Below, piece after piece: positions 1 through 8,669 of a stretch of DNA of 13,692 nt. The translations under genes were made by a program, and so were the position numbers. The notes under the pieces were generated by a model. It did not search any database. It saw only the letters and a list, made by a program, of their open reading frames with translations, and was not told where the DNA came from. Position 1 is the first letter of the stretch. Every line of letters begins with the position of its first letter. Source of the stretch: Thermoflexus sp040289485 (GTDB lineage Bacteria; Chloroflexota; Anaerolineae; Thermoflexales; Thermoflexaceae); the NCBI RefSeq assembly GCF_040289485.1, contig NZ_PSLG01000056.1, positions 1-13,692 on the forward strand, given 5' to 3'.

Positions 1-1064
1 TGGTGCGGGAGGCCGGCCACCGGGCGTTGCGCCTGCAAGCCCTGACGGCCGCCGCCCGCCGGGCCGGGGTGGGTTTGACCCTGAACGAGGCCGATCTCCT
101 GGAGGCCTCCTGGGAGGAACTGGCGGACCTCATCCGGGAGGTGGTGCGCCAGGAGACCGAGGCCCGGTTGGATGCCCACCTGGGCGAGGTGATCGGGGCG
201 CTGGCCGACCGCCTGGACGGGCAGCAGGATCCGATGGCGCTGGCTCAGGCCCTGTGGGAGGCTCAGTTCACCCGGCAGGTATCCTTCGACGCCCGAACCC
301 ACCAGCGGGTGACCTACGCCCAGGTGGTGTTCCCCCTCTCCTACCTGGCCGGACGGCTGCTCGAGGAGATCCCGGCGGCCGAACGGAAACCCCGCATCCT
401 GGCGCACCTGCAAGGGGTCCTGGAGGCCCGGGAGGAGGAACTGGGGCGCTCCATCTGGCGGGGGATGGGCGAGCAGCGCCCCCGCGACCTGGACGAGCCC
501 ACCCGTTTGAGCCTGGCGGCGTGGCTGGGGGAGGCGCGCTGGGAGGCGGTGGCCGATCTCCCCTTCGCCCACTGGGACCCAGACCTCCAGGGCGAAGCCG
601 TCCGGTTCTTCGGGCGCCGGGCCTTCTCCGCACCCGCCCGCAACCTGCTGTTGGGCCTCATCGGCCAACTCTGGGTCGATTACCTCACGGCCATCGAGAA
701 CCTGCGCCAGGGGATCGGCCTGGAGGCCTTCGGGCAGCGCGATCCGCTGGTCGAATACAAGCGCCGGGCCTTTGAGATGTTCCAGGATCTGCTCCAGAAC
801 ATCCGCGCCGAGGCGGTTCGGCGTCTCTTCCTGATCGTTCCCAGCGGCCAGGCGCTGGCGCGGGAGCGCCGCCTCGCCCCCGGGGCGAAGGTGGGGCCAG
901 GTCGTTCGGCCGGCGCCGCGGAGGCCGCCGACCGGCCCATCGGGCGGAACGATCCGTGCCCCTGTGGAAGCGGCAAGAAATATAAGCACTGCCACGGCCG
1001 TCCGGGAGCCCCGCCGCTTCCTGGAACGGCCGGCGCATCCCGCCCGACCTCTCAGCGCCGCTGA
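1..1064 (+). CDS. secA: Protein translocase subunit SecA, C-terminal part (partial at left edge)
   Basis: SecA is the ATPase motor that pushes unfolded preproteins through SecYEG. Only about the last 354 codons are here; the frame is open at the left edge, so the true start and both nucleotide-binding domains lie outside. Two diagnostic blocks are visible. The helical scaffold/wing segment at about residues 222-260 of the fragment contains LWVDYLTAIENLRQGIGL followed by QRDPLVEYKRRAF, the standard SecA pattern. The SEC-C zinc motif near the C-terminus (nt about 938-1000) reads IGRNDPCPCGSGKKYKHCHG, with CxC and HC metal ligands that in characterised SecA bind SecB or ribosomes. About 215 residues before the scaffold block show no motif I recognise, more than E. 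coli SecA has between EYDDV and this block, so this region looks expanded. The downstream kinase lies 72 nt away on the same strand. Identity is very secure; only the left limit is unknown. Confidence 0.95.
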   Translation, partial: VREAGHRALRLQALTAAARRAGVGLTLNEADLLEASWEELADLIREVVRQETEARLDAHLGEVIGALADRLDGQQDPMALAQALWEAQFTRQVSFDARTHQRVTYAQVVFPLSYLAGRLLEEIPAAERKPRILAHLQGVLEAREEELGRSIWRGMGEQRPRDLDEPTRLSLAAWLGEARWEAVADLPFAHWDPDLQGEAVRFFGRRAFSAPARNLLLGLIGQLWVDYLTAIENLRQGIGLEAFGQRDPLVEYKRRAFEMFQDLLQNIRAEAVRRLFLIVPSGQALARERRLAPGAKVGPGRSAGAAEAADRPIGRNDPCPCGSGKKYKHCHGRPGAPPLPGTAGASRPTSQRR

Positions 1065-1136
1065 GAACCGGCCCTTCGTTGGCAGGCGGTTTCCATGGCA
1101 GGTAACGCTGCGGTTTCCTGGACAGCGGGAGGGAGC

Positions 1137-4100
1137 ATGGCCAGAGCACCGGACTGGGTCTCCCACCGATCCACGGTCCGCCTGGATCTGGACAGCGGAT
1201 GGCTGCACCTGAGCCAGACGGTGGCGGCAGGGCTGGAGCCCTGGCTCGGCCGGCGGCGGCGTTTGCGCGTCCAGAGCCTCCTTCGGATTTTCCCCTCCTG
1301 GGAGGCCCTGGTCGCCGCCGCCCGTGAGGGACGCCCGCTGGAGGGCTCTTTCTGGTTGGAGCCCGGCGCCCTCCCCTTCCGGTTCACTGCCGTCCCCGCG
1401 CGTGCCCCCCGCTCGGTGCGCTTGTATGTGGAGCCCCTCCTTCCTCTTTCCGATGTCCGCCGCTGGGAGGCGCTGGAAGAACCCCTCTATGTCCTGGACG
1501 CGCAAGGGTGCCTGCTCTGGCTGAACGCGGCCGCTGCGCGGTTCTGGCGCTCCTCCCGGGAGGCGTTCTTGGGACGCCCGCTGTGGGAGTGGATCGACCC
1601 GGCCCGGCGCCCGGCGATGCAGGAGGCCTGGGAACGATTGATGGCGGAGGGCCTCCCCGCCGCATGGGAGGTGATCCTGGGCGCCCATGGGGAGGCGCTC
1701 CCCGCCCGGTGGCTGGGGATGCCGCGGGCGACCTATGGCCTGATCCGGCAACTGGCCCCGACCGCGGAGGAGTGGCTCCATCGGGAGTTCTCTCAGATGC
1801 TGGGGATGTTGGCCGAACTGGGCCACCATTGGCGGGAGCCCCACACGTTGCTGGCCAGCGCTGCCCGTCTGCTGATGGCGCTCTGGAAGGCGGACGCGGC
1901 CGTTGCCTATCAGGCCCGCGGCCCCTGTTTGGAACTGGTCGCTCAATTCGGCCTCGACGAGGTCTTCCGGGTCCGCTTCGGCCGCATCGCGATGGACGAG
2001 CGGACTTACCAGGCCTTCCGCGCCCATCGCTACGCCTGGTATATCGAGGACACGCCCACGGCTGATCTGGCCCCCATCACCCGGGAGATCGTGGAGGCCC
2101 TCGGGATCCGCACCCTGGTGATGTTACCCCTCATCCATCAAGAGGATCCGCGGGGTCTTCTGGCTTTCGGCTACCGACGGCCGCGGCCCGCTTTCCCGTT
2201 GGAGCGGGATCTGTTGACCCTGTTGGGCAACCAGATCGCCATGGCGCTGGTGACGGCGGAATGGCTGCATGCGGCCATCGCGGAGCTCGGCCGCCGCGAC
2301 CTGGCCCTCTCCCACGTGGCCGAGATCGGCCGCCTGGCAGCCACCGCCGCCGACCCAGAGGATCTCTGCCACCTGGCCCTCCAGGTGGCCCTCCCGCTGG
2401 CCCGGGCGGACGCCGGCGTTCTCTTCCTCCAGGATGAAACCCAGACCGCCCTGCACCTTCAGGCAGCTGTCGGGGTCGAGGCGGGACCGGTCCGCACCCT
2501 CTCTCTGATGGGCCAGCGCGAGGTGGCGGCCTTGTTGGAGGTCGGCGCTGCCCAGGTCTTCCACCGGGCTTTTCTCCCGCCTGCCCTGGGCGGGCTGCTC
2601 CCGGATCCGCTGTTCACCCTCACCCTGCTCCTCCCCCTGCGGTTCGCCGGCCGGCGGGTGGGCCTGTTGGCCCTCGGCCGGGCCCACGGGGATCCCGGAT
2701 TCGCTGAGGCGGAGATCCGCTTGGCTGAGGGGATCGGCGGCCTGCTCGCGGCCACTCTCTACGTGCTGCGGCTGCTGGGGCAAACCCAGCGCATGACCCG
2801 GGATCTGGCCGCTTTTTATGCGATGGCCGGCCTCGCCGTCCAGGCTTCCGATCTGCCGGTGCTGATCCAAGAGGCCCTGGCCCGGGTAGTGGACGGTTTG
2901 GGCCTCGCAGGGGGATGGCTCTATCTGGAGGCCGAGGAGGCGGCCGGCTGGTATTTCCGCAGCCGGGACCCGGCCGTCCTGTCCGATGTCCTTCGACGGC
3001 TCAGCGCGGGGCTTTCCGCCGTGCTCCAGGAGGGGCAGGCCTGGGTCGGCCCGGCGGGGCCCGAGGGGGAGGGGCACACGGTGATCCTTCTGCCGATGCG
3101 AGCCCGGGAGCGAACGCTGGGGTGGCTTGGACTGGTATCTACCCAGCCGGGGTCCCTCACAGCTGCCGAGCGCCAGTTGCTTTCGGCCATCGTTGATCAG
3201 ATCGGCATGGCTGTGGAGGCCGCCCGCCTGGCCCTGCGGGAGCGCCGGCGGAGCCGGCTCCTGGAGGGCCTGAACCGTACGCTGGCGGAACTGGCGGCCG
3301 AGATGGAGCGCGAGGTGATCCTCCAGCGCCTGGCCACGGCGGCCTGCACCCTTTTCGAGGGCACCGGAGCCCAGGTCTGGCTGGCCGAGGCGGACGGCGC
3401 CCGCTGGATCCTTCAGGCCACGGCAGGCGATGCCCCGGGACCTCCGGGCCGCCGGCTGACCGCGGAGGCCGCCTCTGGGGAAACCCCGACGGAGCCTCAG
3501 GTGCTTCCGACCACTGGGGATCCGGCGTGGGGCGAGCGGGCGGCCCTCTGGGTGCCGTTGACCCGCGAGGGGCGGGTGTGGGGCCGGCTGGTGATCGCCC
3601 GGGGATCTCCGCATCCCCTCCTGGATGTGGAGCGCGAGGCCGCCCGGCTCCTGGCTTCCCACGTCGGGGTGGTCCTTCAGAACGCCGCCCTCTACCAGGA
3701 GACCCGGCGGCGGATCCGGGACCTGGGCGCCATGGTGGTCGGGGCTGCCCTGGCAACCTCCACCCTGAGCGCCCGGGAGGTCCTGGAGCGGGCGGCTCAG
3801 CACCTGGTCGAGGTCCTCCAGGTGACCAACTGCACCATCTCGCTCTTGGACCCTCAGGAAGAGGCGTTGGTGGTCGAGGCCGATTACACGCCGCCGGAGC
3901 GGCAGAGCGAGGACCCCTCTCCACCGGAGGTCGGCCGACTGTATCTGCTGGCCGATTATCCAGCGACGCGCCGGCTGTTGCAGGAAGGGGGTTTCCTCGT
4001 GGTCCGGGCCGACGATCCTACAGCGGACCCCGCGGAGAAAGCATGGATGCAGGCCTTCGGTTATCGGACGTGCCTGATGCTCCCCTTGTGGATCCGAGGC

Positions 4101-7100
4101 CGTCCGGTCGGCCTGATCGAGGCCAGCGATGTGCGGTTGCGCACGTTTACAGATGAGGAGATCCAGTTGGCCCGCGCCCTGGCGGATCAGATAAGTGTCG
4201 CGCTGGCCAACGCCCGGCTCTACGAGGCCGAGCAGCGCCGGGTCCGCCTGCTGGCGGCCCTGAGCGAGATCGCACGCCATCTCAGCGCCGCCTTAAACGT
4301 CCGCGAGGTGCTTGAGGTGGTGGTGAGCCAGGCGGTGGGCCTCCTGGCCTGCGACGGGGCTGTGGTGTTCATGCGGGGCCCCGATGAGGCCTCGGTGGAG
4401 GCTGTGGCGGCGGCGGGGTTGCTCGTCGAGCACTTCCCGCCAGGAACCCCCTGGCCGGTCGCTGGGGCCCTTGCCGGGTGCATCCAGCGTGACGAGGTTG
4501 TGCGGATCCCGGATCTCCTTCGGGAAGATCACGGGTGGCTACCCCTGTCCCAGGAGATCCTTTCGGTCCGCTCCGCTCTGATGGTCCCTTTGCATCAGGA
4601 GCGGTCTGTGATCGGGGCGCTGGCCTTCTTCTCCATCCAGCCGGGGGCTTTCCCCGCCGAAGACCAATCCGTCTTCACCGCCCTGGCCGACCACCTCTCC
4701 TTGGCCCTTCACAACGCCCAACTCTACGAGGCCTCCCAACGACGGATCGCCGAACTGGCCGCCCTGCAGGAGATCGCCGCGCGCGTGACAGCGACCTTGG
4801 ATCTCCCCCAGGTGCTGGAGACCGCGGCCCGCCACCTGTTGGGCCTGAGCGGGGCGGACCGGGTCTATCTCCATCTCCTGGACGAGAGCGGGGAGGCTTG
4901 GCGCTCCGGCGTGACCATCCACCGGGACGGGACGTTGGTCTTCGAGGCGCCGCGCCCCCGACCGGCCGGGGTGACGGAGCAGGTTGTCCGGAGCGGGCGC
5001 CCGGTGGTGATCCCCGACGCTCAGACGCACCCGCTGTTCCAGGATCCGGAGGCCCGGCGCTGGGGCGTTGGGGCCCTGGTGGGGTTCCCCCTGCGCCACG
5101 CCGGGCGGACGCTGGGGGCGCTCCACCTCGTGTTCGAGGCGCCCCGGCTGTTCAGCGCCGATGAAGTGCGGGTGTTGGGCGCGGTGGCGGATCAGGTGGC
5201 TGTCGCCATCGCCAACGCGCGGCTTTACGACGAGGCCCTGCGCCGCCTGCGGGAACTGGAGACGCTGCGACGGGCCTCGGAGATCGCTGTCCGCTTCATG
5301 GATCTCGACCGGCTGGTGGAAGAGATCCTCCGGCTCCTCCGGGAGGAGCCCGCCTTCCGTTATGTCGCCCTTTTCCTGCGCGATCCCCTGGAGCCTGCCA
5401 CGCTGGCCCTCTATCGGACCGCGGGGCCGGAGGAGGCCGCCCTGCGGGCCCCACGCCTGCGGGTGGGGGAAGGCCTGGTGGGCCGGGCGGCCGCTGCCCG
5501 GACCGTGGTGTGGGCGCCGGACGTTGCTCGGGAAGAGGGATATGTGCCGAGCATCCCGGATACGCGCTCCGAACTCGCCGTCCCGCTGGTCGTCGGCGAG
5601 CGCGTGGTCGGGGTCCTGGATGTCCAGAGCCCGGAGGCCGGGGCCTTCCGGGAAGATCATGTCCGGCTGCTGAGCGCCCTCTCGGGCCAGTTGGCCATGG
5701 CCCTGGAGAACGCCCGGCTCTTCACCGAGTTGCGCCGCCGCCTGAACGAGTTGGCGATCCTCTACGAGGTGGTCGCCGCCACCGCGACCACCCTGGATCC
5801 GGAGCAGGTGATCCGTCGGGCGTTGTCGGTGATGCAGCGGACCTTGGGGTTCGAAGCGGTGGAATGCCTGCTCCTGGAGGAGGGGACCGGACGCCTGCGC
5901 AGCGTGGGGCATTACGGGTTCTTCGAAGAGGCGGTCCGGGTGCCGGTGACGGTTGGGGAGGGGATCGTGGGCCGCGTGGCCCGCACGGGCCTCCCGGCGC
6001 TGGTTCCCGACGTGCGCCAGGACCCGGATTATGTGGCGGCGGAGCCGGGCACCCGTTCCGAACTCGCCGTCCCGATGAAGATAGGCGATCGGGTGATCGG
6101 GGTGCTGAACGCCGAGAGCCCCCGGCCCAACGCCTTCACGGAGGAGGACCTGCGCCTGATGGCCGCCCTGGCGGGCCATCTCGCGGTGATCCTGGAGAAC
6201 GCCCGCCTCTACCAGGAGACCCGCCAGCGCCTGCGGGAAGTCACCACCCTTTATGAGTTCGCCCGCCGCATGAGCACCACCCTGGATCCGGGGGTGCTGC
6301 TGGATTCCATCGTGGTGACCTTGCGGGAGGTGCTGCGCTGCCGGGCGGCCAACATTATGTTGCTCAACCCCCAAACCGAGATGCTGGAGATCCGGGCGGC
6401 GGCGGGGGTGAAGGACCGCTGGCGCCGGGAGGCGCGCCTGCGGGTGGGGGAGGGGATCGCCGGGCGGGTCGTGGCCGAGAAACGGCCGATCTACGTCCCG
6501 GACGCCCGGGAGGATCCCCGGTTTGTGCCCTTCGATCCGGCCGTCCGTTCCCTCCTGTGCGTCCCGCTCATCATCGGCGATCGGGCCATCGGGGCCCTCT
6601 CCGTCGACCACGAGGTCCCTCACGCTTTCCGGCCCGAGGACGAGCGTCTGCTGACCATCATCGCCGCCCAGGCCGCGGCCGCCATCGAGAACGCCCGGCT
6701 GTTCTATGAGTTGCGGATCCACGTCGAGGAGCTCCGGCAGGCCTACGAGGAGCTCCAGGAGGCCGACCGGCTCAAGGACGAGATCATCCAGAACGTCTCC
6801 CACGAGCTGCGAACGCCGTTGACCTTCATCAAGGGCTACGCGGATCTCCTCCTGGACGGCTCCATGGGGCCGCTGACGGAGCCCCAGCGGGAGGCGGTGG
6901 AGATCATCGCCGAGAAGACCAACCTCCTCAGCCGGCTGGTCGGGGATATCGTCACCCTCCAACGCATAGAGCGGGGCTCCCTGCACTTCGAGTCGGTGGA
7001 CCTCGTGGCCCTGGCCCGTATCTCTGTCCAGGGGTTCCAGACGACGGCCGTCAAGGCAGGGCTGGAGATCACCCTGGAGGCCCCGCCGGGGCCTCTGCTC

Positions 7101-7493
7101 GCGTGGGGAGATCGGGAGCGGCTCTCCCAGGTCCTGGACAACCTGCTGCACAACGCGGTGAAGTTCAGCCCCCACGGCGGGCAGATCACTGTCCGTTTGG
7201 TGGACGCCGGCGACCACGTCCTGGTCTCGGTCCGCGATACGGGGATCGGGATCCCGCCCGACAAACTGGATCGCATTTTCGAGCGCTTCTACCAGGTGGA
7301 CGGGTCGACGAAGCGTCGGTTTGGGGGGATGGGGCTGGGACTGGCCATCGTGAAGCGTATCGTCGAGGCCCACGGCGGCCGGGTTTGGGCGGAGAGCGAA
7401 CTGGGCAAGGGCAGCACGTTCTACTTCACGGTCCCCAAGCCTCCCGCGGCGGCGACGGATGCGTTGCTGGAGTTCCTGTTCGGGGAGCCGTGA
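1137..7493 (+). CDS. Giant soluble PAS/10xGAF sensor histidine kinase
   Basis: This is a predicted cytoplasmic sensor kinase of about 2118 residues with no membrane segment. Residues about 1-105 may be a degenerate PAS fold, and about 108-195 look PAS-like. Ten GAF domains follow at about 219-378, 390-551, 558-701, 707-851, 860-1024, 1035-1193, 1204-1360, 1372-1525, 1536-1688 and 1700-1852. They are joined by short charged helices that follow an NARLY-type motif. A coiled linker leads to the DHp domain with NVSHELRTPLTF; the phosphoacceptor is His1889. The ATPase domain has the N box DNLLHNAVKFS (Asn2006), DTGIGI (Asp2034) and GGMGLGL (2063-2069), so catalysis looks intact. No receiver domain is fused and no response regulator is nearby, so its partner is unknown. 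I chose ATG 1137 because GGGAGGGAG lies just upstream; ATG 1095 (14 residues longer) is possible. The ligands cannot be read from sequence. Confidence 0.93.
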   Translation: MARAPDWVSHRSTVRLDLDSGWLHLSQTVAAGLEPWLGRRRRLRVQSLLRIFPSWEALVAAAREGRPLEGSFWLEPGALPFRFTAVPARAPRSVRLYVEPLLPLSDVRRWEALEEPLYVLDAQGCLLWLNAAAARFWRSSREAFLGRPLWEWIDPARRPAMQEAWERLMAEGLPAAWEVILGAHGEALPARWLGMPRATYGLIRQLAPTAEEWLHREFSQMLGMLAELGHHWREPHTLLASAARLLMALWKADAAVAYQARGPCLELVAQFGLDEVFRVRFGRIAMDERTYQAFRAHRYAWYIEDTPTADLAPITREIVEALGIRTLVMLPLIHQEDPRGLLAFGYRRPRPAFPLERDLLTLLGNQIAMALVTAEWLHAAIAELGRRDLALSHVAEIGRLAATAADPEDLCHLALQVALPLARADAGVLFLQDETQTALHLQAAVGVEAGPVRTLSLMGQREVAALLEVGAAQVFHRAFLPPALGGLLPDPLFTLTLLLPLRFAGRRVGLLALGRAHGDPGFAEAEIRLAEGIGGLLAATLYVLRLLGQTQRMTRDLAAFYAMAGLAVQASDLPVLIQEALARVVDGLGLAGGWLYLEAEEAAGWYFRSRDPAVLSDVLRRLSAGLSAVLQEGQAWVGPAGPEGEGHTVILLPMRARERTLGWLGLVSTQPGSLTAAERQLLSAIVDQIGMAVEAARLALRERRRSRLLEGLNRTLAELAAEMEREVILQRLATAACTLFEGTGAQVWLAEADGARWILQATAGDAPGPPGRRLTAEAASGETPTEPQVLPTTGDPAWGERAALWVPLTREGRVWGRLVIARGSPHPLLDVEREAARLLASHVGVVLQNAALYQETRRRIRDLGAMVVGAALATSTLSAREVLERAAQHLVEVLQVTNCTISLLDPQEEALVVEADYTPPERQSEDPSPPEVGRLYLLADYPATRRLLQEGGFLVVRADDPTADPAEKAWMQAFGYRTCLMLPLWIRGRPVGLIEASDVRLRTFTDEEIQLARALADQISVALANARLYEAEQRRVRLLAALSEIARHLSAALNVREVLEVVVSQAVGLLACDGAVVFMRGPDEASVEAVAAAGLLVEHFPPGTPWPVAGALAGCIQRDEVVRIPDLLREDHGWLPLSQEILSVRSALMVPLHQERSVIGALAFFSIQPGAFPAEDQSVFTALADHLSLALHNAQLYEASQRRIAELAALQEIAARVTATLDLPQVLETAARHLLGLSGADRVYLHLLDESGEAWRSGVTIHRDGTLVFEAPRPRPAGVTEQVVRSGRPVVIPDAQTHPLFQDPEARRWGVGALVGFPLRHAGRTLGALHLVFEAPRLFSADEVRVLGAVADQVAVAIANARLYDEALRRLRELETLRRASEIAVRFMDLDRLVEEILRLLREEPAFRYVALFLRDPLEPATLALYRTAGPEEAALRAPRLRVGEGLVGRAAAARTVVWAPDVAREEGYVPSIPDTRSELAVPLVVGERVVGVLDVQSPEAGAFREDHVRLLSALSGQLAMALENARLFTELRRRLNELAILYEVVAATATTLDPEQVIRRALSVMQRTLGFEAVECLLLEEGTGRLRSVGHYGFFEEAVRVPVTVGEGIVGRVARTGLPALVPDVRQDPDYVAAEPGTRSELAVPMKIGDRVIGVLNAESPRPNAFTEEDLRLMAALAGHLAVILENARLYQETRQRLREVTTLYEFARRMSTTLDPGVLLDSIVVTLREVLRCRAANIMLLNPQTEMLEIRAAAGVKDRWRREARLRVGEGIAGRVVAEKRPIYVPDAREDPRFVPFDPAVRSLLCVPLIIGDRAIGALSVDHEVPHAFRPEDERLLTIIAAQAAAAIENARLFYELRIHVEELRQAYEELQEADRLKDEIIQNVSHELRTPLTFIKGYADLLLDGSMGPLTEPQREAVEIIAEKTNLLSRLVGDIVTLQRIERGSLHFESVDLVALARISVQGFQTTAVKAGLEITLEAPPGPLLAWGDRERLSQVLDNLLHNAVKFSPHGGQITVRLVDAGDHVLVSVRDTGIGIPPDKLDRIFERFYQVDGSTKRRFGGMGLGLAIVKRIVEAHGGRVWAESELGKGSTFYFTVPKPPAAATDALLEFLFGEP
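3681..6740 (+). repeat. In-frame tandem GAF-plus-linker repeats inside the kinase gene
   Basis: The exit motif of successive GAF domains (NAALY, NARLY, NAQLY, NARLY, NARLF, NARLY, NARLF) begins at nt 3681, 4209, 4713, 5214, 5709, 6198 and 6690. The spacings are 528, 504, 501, 495, 489 and 492 nt, all multiples of three. Each motif is followed by a heptad-like RRRLREL helix that leads into the next GAF. The copies are diverged protein repeats, not identical DNA, but GAF8 and GAF9 share the 18-nt string TCCGAACTCGCCGTCCCG at 5568-5585 and 6057-6074, exactly 489 nt apart and in frame. The last three domains resemble each other most (VGEG-hVGR, a PDxxxDP-like strand, SELAVP or SLLCVP), which points to later duplication at the 3' end of the array. 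Confidence 0.85.
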
Positions 7494-7494
7494 G

Positions 7495-8661
7495 ATGGAG
7501 GAGTGGGCCTCGGATGAGGCGATGAGAACGGGGAGAGCGCTGCCGGAGCCGATGCGCATACGCCTCCGGCACGGGCCGGCGGCCCGCTTCTGGCGCCCGA
7601 TCCTGCACCGCATGCCCAAGGTCGACCTGCACCGCCATCTGGAAGGATCCCTCCGTCTGAGCACGCTGCTGGAGATCGCCCGCCAGCACCGGATCGATCT
7701 GGGCCTGGACCTTACACTCGCCGAGATCGAGCCGTTGGTCCGCTTCACCTCAGCCGAGCCCGCCGACTTCCAGCGTTTCCTCGCCCGCTTCCGGATCCTG
7801 CGCCGGTTCTACACCAGCCCCGAGGCCATCCGCCGCATGGCCTACGAGGCGGTGGTCGACGCCGCCCAGGACCGCGTGCGCTACCTGGAGCTTCGGTTCA
7901 ACCCGGCCGCCCTCGCCCAGGCTCAGGGCTTCCGGCTGGAGGAGGTGATGGAGTGGGTGCTGGAGGGTGTGGGCCAGGCGCAGCAGGAGGCCCCTATCCA
8001 GGTGCGGCTGATCGCCACCATCGTGCGAGGGGAGGATCCGGCCGTTGCCTGGCGGATCGCCCGTCTGGCGGCGGACGGCCGCCCCCATGGGATCGTGGGC
8101 CTGGACCTGGCGGGGGACGAACTGCGGGCCCCCCTCGAGCCCCTGATCCCGATCTTCCGGTGGGCTCGAGAGCAGGGCCTCTTCCTCACCATCCACGCGG
8201 GGGAGGTCGGGTCCCCCGCCCACATCCGGCACGCCGTCCTGGTGCTGGGCGCCCACCGCATCGGCCACGGCATCCAGGCCGTCCGAGACCCCGCGGTCCT
8301 GTGCCTGCTGCGCGAGCGGGGCATCCCGCTGGAGGTCTGTCCCACCAGCAATCTGCACACCGGCGCTGCGGCGGGCTTCCACCACCATCCGTTGCCGGAC
8401 CTCTACCGGCTCGGCCTGAAGGTCACCCTCAACACGGACGATCCCAGCATCAGCGACACCACCCTCACGGACGAGTATCTGTTCGCCATGGCCGGGATGG
8501 GGCTGCAGTGGCAGGACCTGCTCCGGATGTTCGAGAACGCCGTGGAGGCGGCTTTCCTGAGCGCTGAAGAGCGGCAGGCCCTGGCCCGGCAGATCCAGGA
8601 CGAACTGCTCGACCTGGAGCGAAGCCGCGCCCTGCGGGCTGGGTTCGAGGAGGCGTCCTGA
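7495..8661 (+). CDS. add: Adenosine deaminase family protein (amidohydrolase fold)
   Basis: This family deaminates adenosine or related 6-aminopurine nucleosides using one zinc ion in a TIM barrel in the cytoplasm. Nearly all family motifs are present: MPKVDLHRHLEGSLR with zinc ligands His46 and His48, CPTSN, HAGEVGSP (His234, Glu237 acid/base), RIGHG (His258) and NTDDPSISD (Asp315, Asp316). The length is 388 residues from ATG 7495, against a usual 330-350. The excess is about a 39-residue basic N-terminal tail before MPKVDLH. I chose ATG 7495 because GGGGAG lies 7 nt upstream and it begins 1 nt after the kinase stop, suggesting translational coupling. ATGs at 7522, 7552 or 7612 would remove the tail. 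The substrate is not certain: relatives include aminodeoxyfutalosine and adenine deaminases, and the convergent menaquinone-type methyltransferase keeps the first of these open. Confidence 0.92.
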   Translation: MEEWASDEAMRTGRALPEPMRIRLRHGPAARFWRPILHRMPKVDLHRHLEGSLRLSTLLEIARQHRIDLGLDLTLAEIEPLVRFTSAEPADFQRFLARFRILRRFYTSPEAIRRMAYEAVVDAAQDRVRYLELRFNPAALAQAQGFRLEEVMEWVLEGVGQAQQEAPIQVRLIATIVRGEDPAVAWRIARLAADGRPHGIVGLDLAGDELRAPLEPLIPIFRWAREQGLFLTIHAGEVGSPAHIRHAVLVLGAHRIGHGIQAVRDPAVLCLLRERGIPLEVCPTSNLHTGAAAGFHHHPLPDLYRLGLKVTLNTDDPSISDTTLTDEYLFAMAGMGLQWQDLLRMFENAVEAAFLSAEERQALARQIQDELLDLERSRALRAGFEEAS

Positions 8662-8669
8662 GGCCTCCT
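8648..8669. terminator. Possible bidirectional hairpin between convergent genes
   Basis: AGGAGGC (8648-8654) and GCCTCCT (8663-8669) form a perfect 7-bp stem with an 8-nt loop. It spans the deaminase stop and reaches the last codon of the convergent ubiE gene. The two genes are only 6 bp apart, so both transcripts must end near here. No T-run follows on either strand, so a classical intrinsic terminator is not shown. The stem could also be chance in GC-rich coding ends. Confidence 0.3.

Noticed and set aside
1051..1065. CTCAGC-GCC-GCTGAG hairpin over the secA stop codon
   Set aside because: It is only a 6-bp stem with a 3-nt loop and no T-run. It is too weak to call a terminator, and the kinase follows at 72 nt.
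1080..1108. TTGGCA with TAACGC 17 bp downstream as a kinase promoter
   Set aside because: The -10 matches poorly and lies beyond the alternative start at 1095, so the support is insufficient.
2124..4280. Long minus-strand open frame (718 codons) inside the kinase gene
   Set aside because: It is antisense to the GAF array, rich in Gly, Pro, Gln and Arg, and has no recognisable motif. High GC removes stop codons from the antisense frame.
4539..7748. Minus-strand open frame of 1069 codons opposite the kinase and deaminase start
   Set aside because: It shows repetitive shadows of the GAF repeats (recurring Gln/His/Arg strings) and crosses two real genes. It is a codon-position artefact of high GC.
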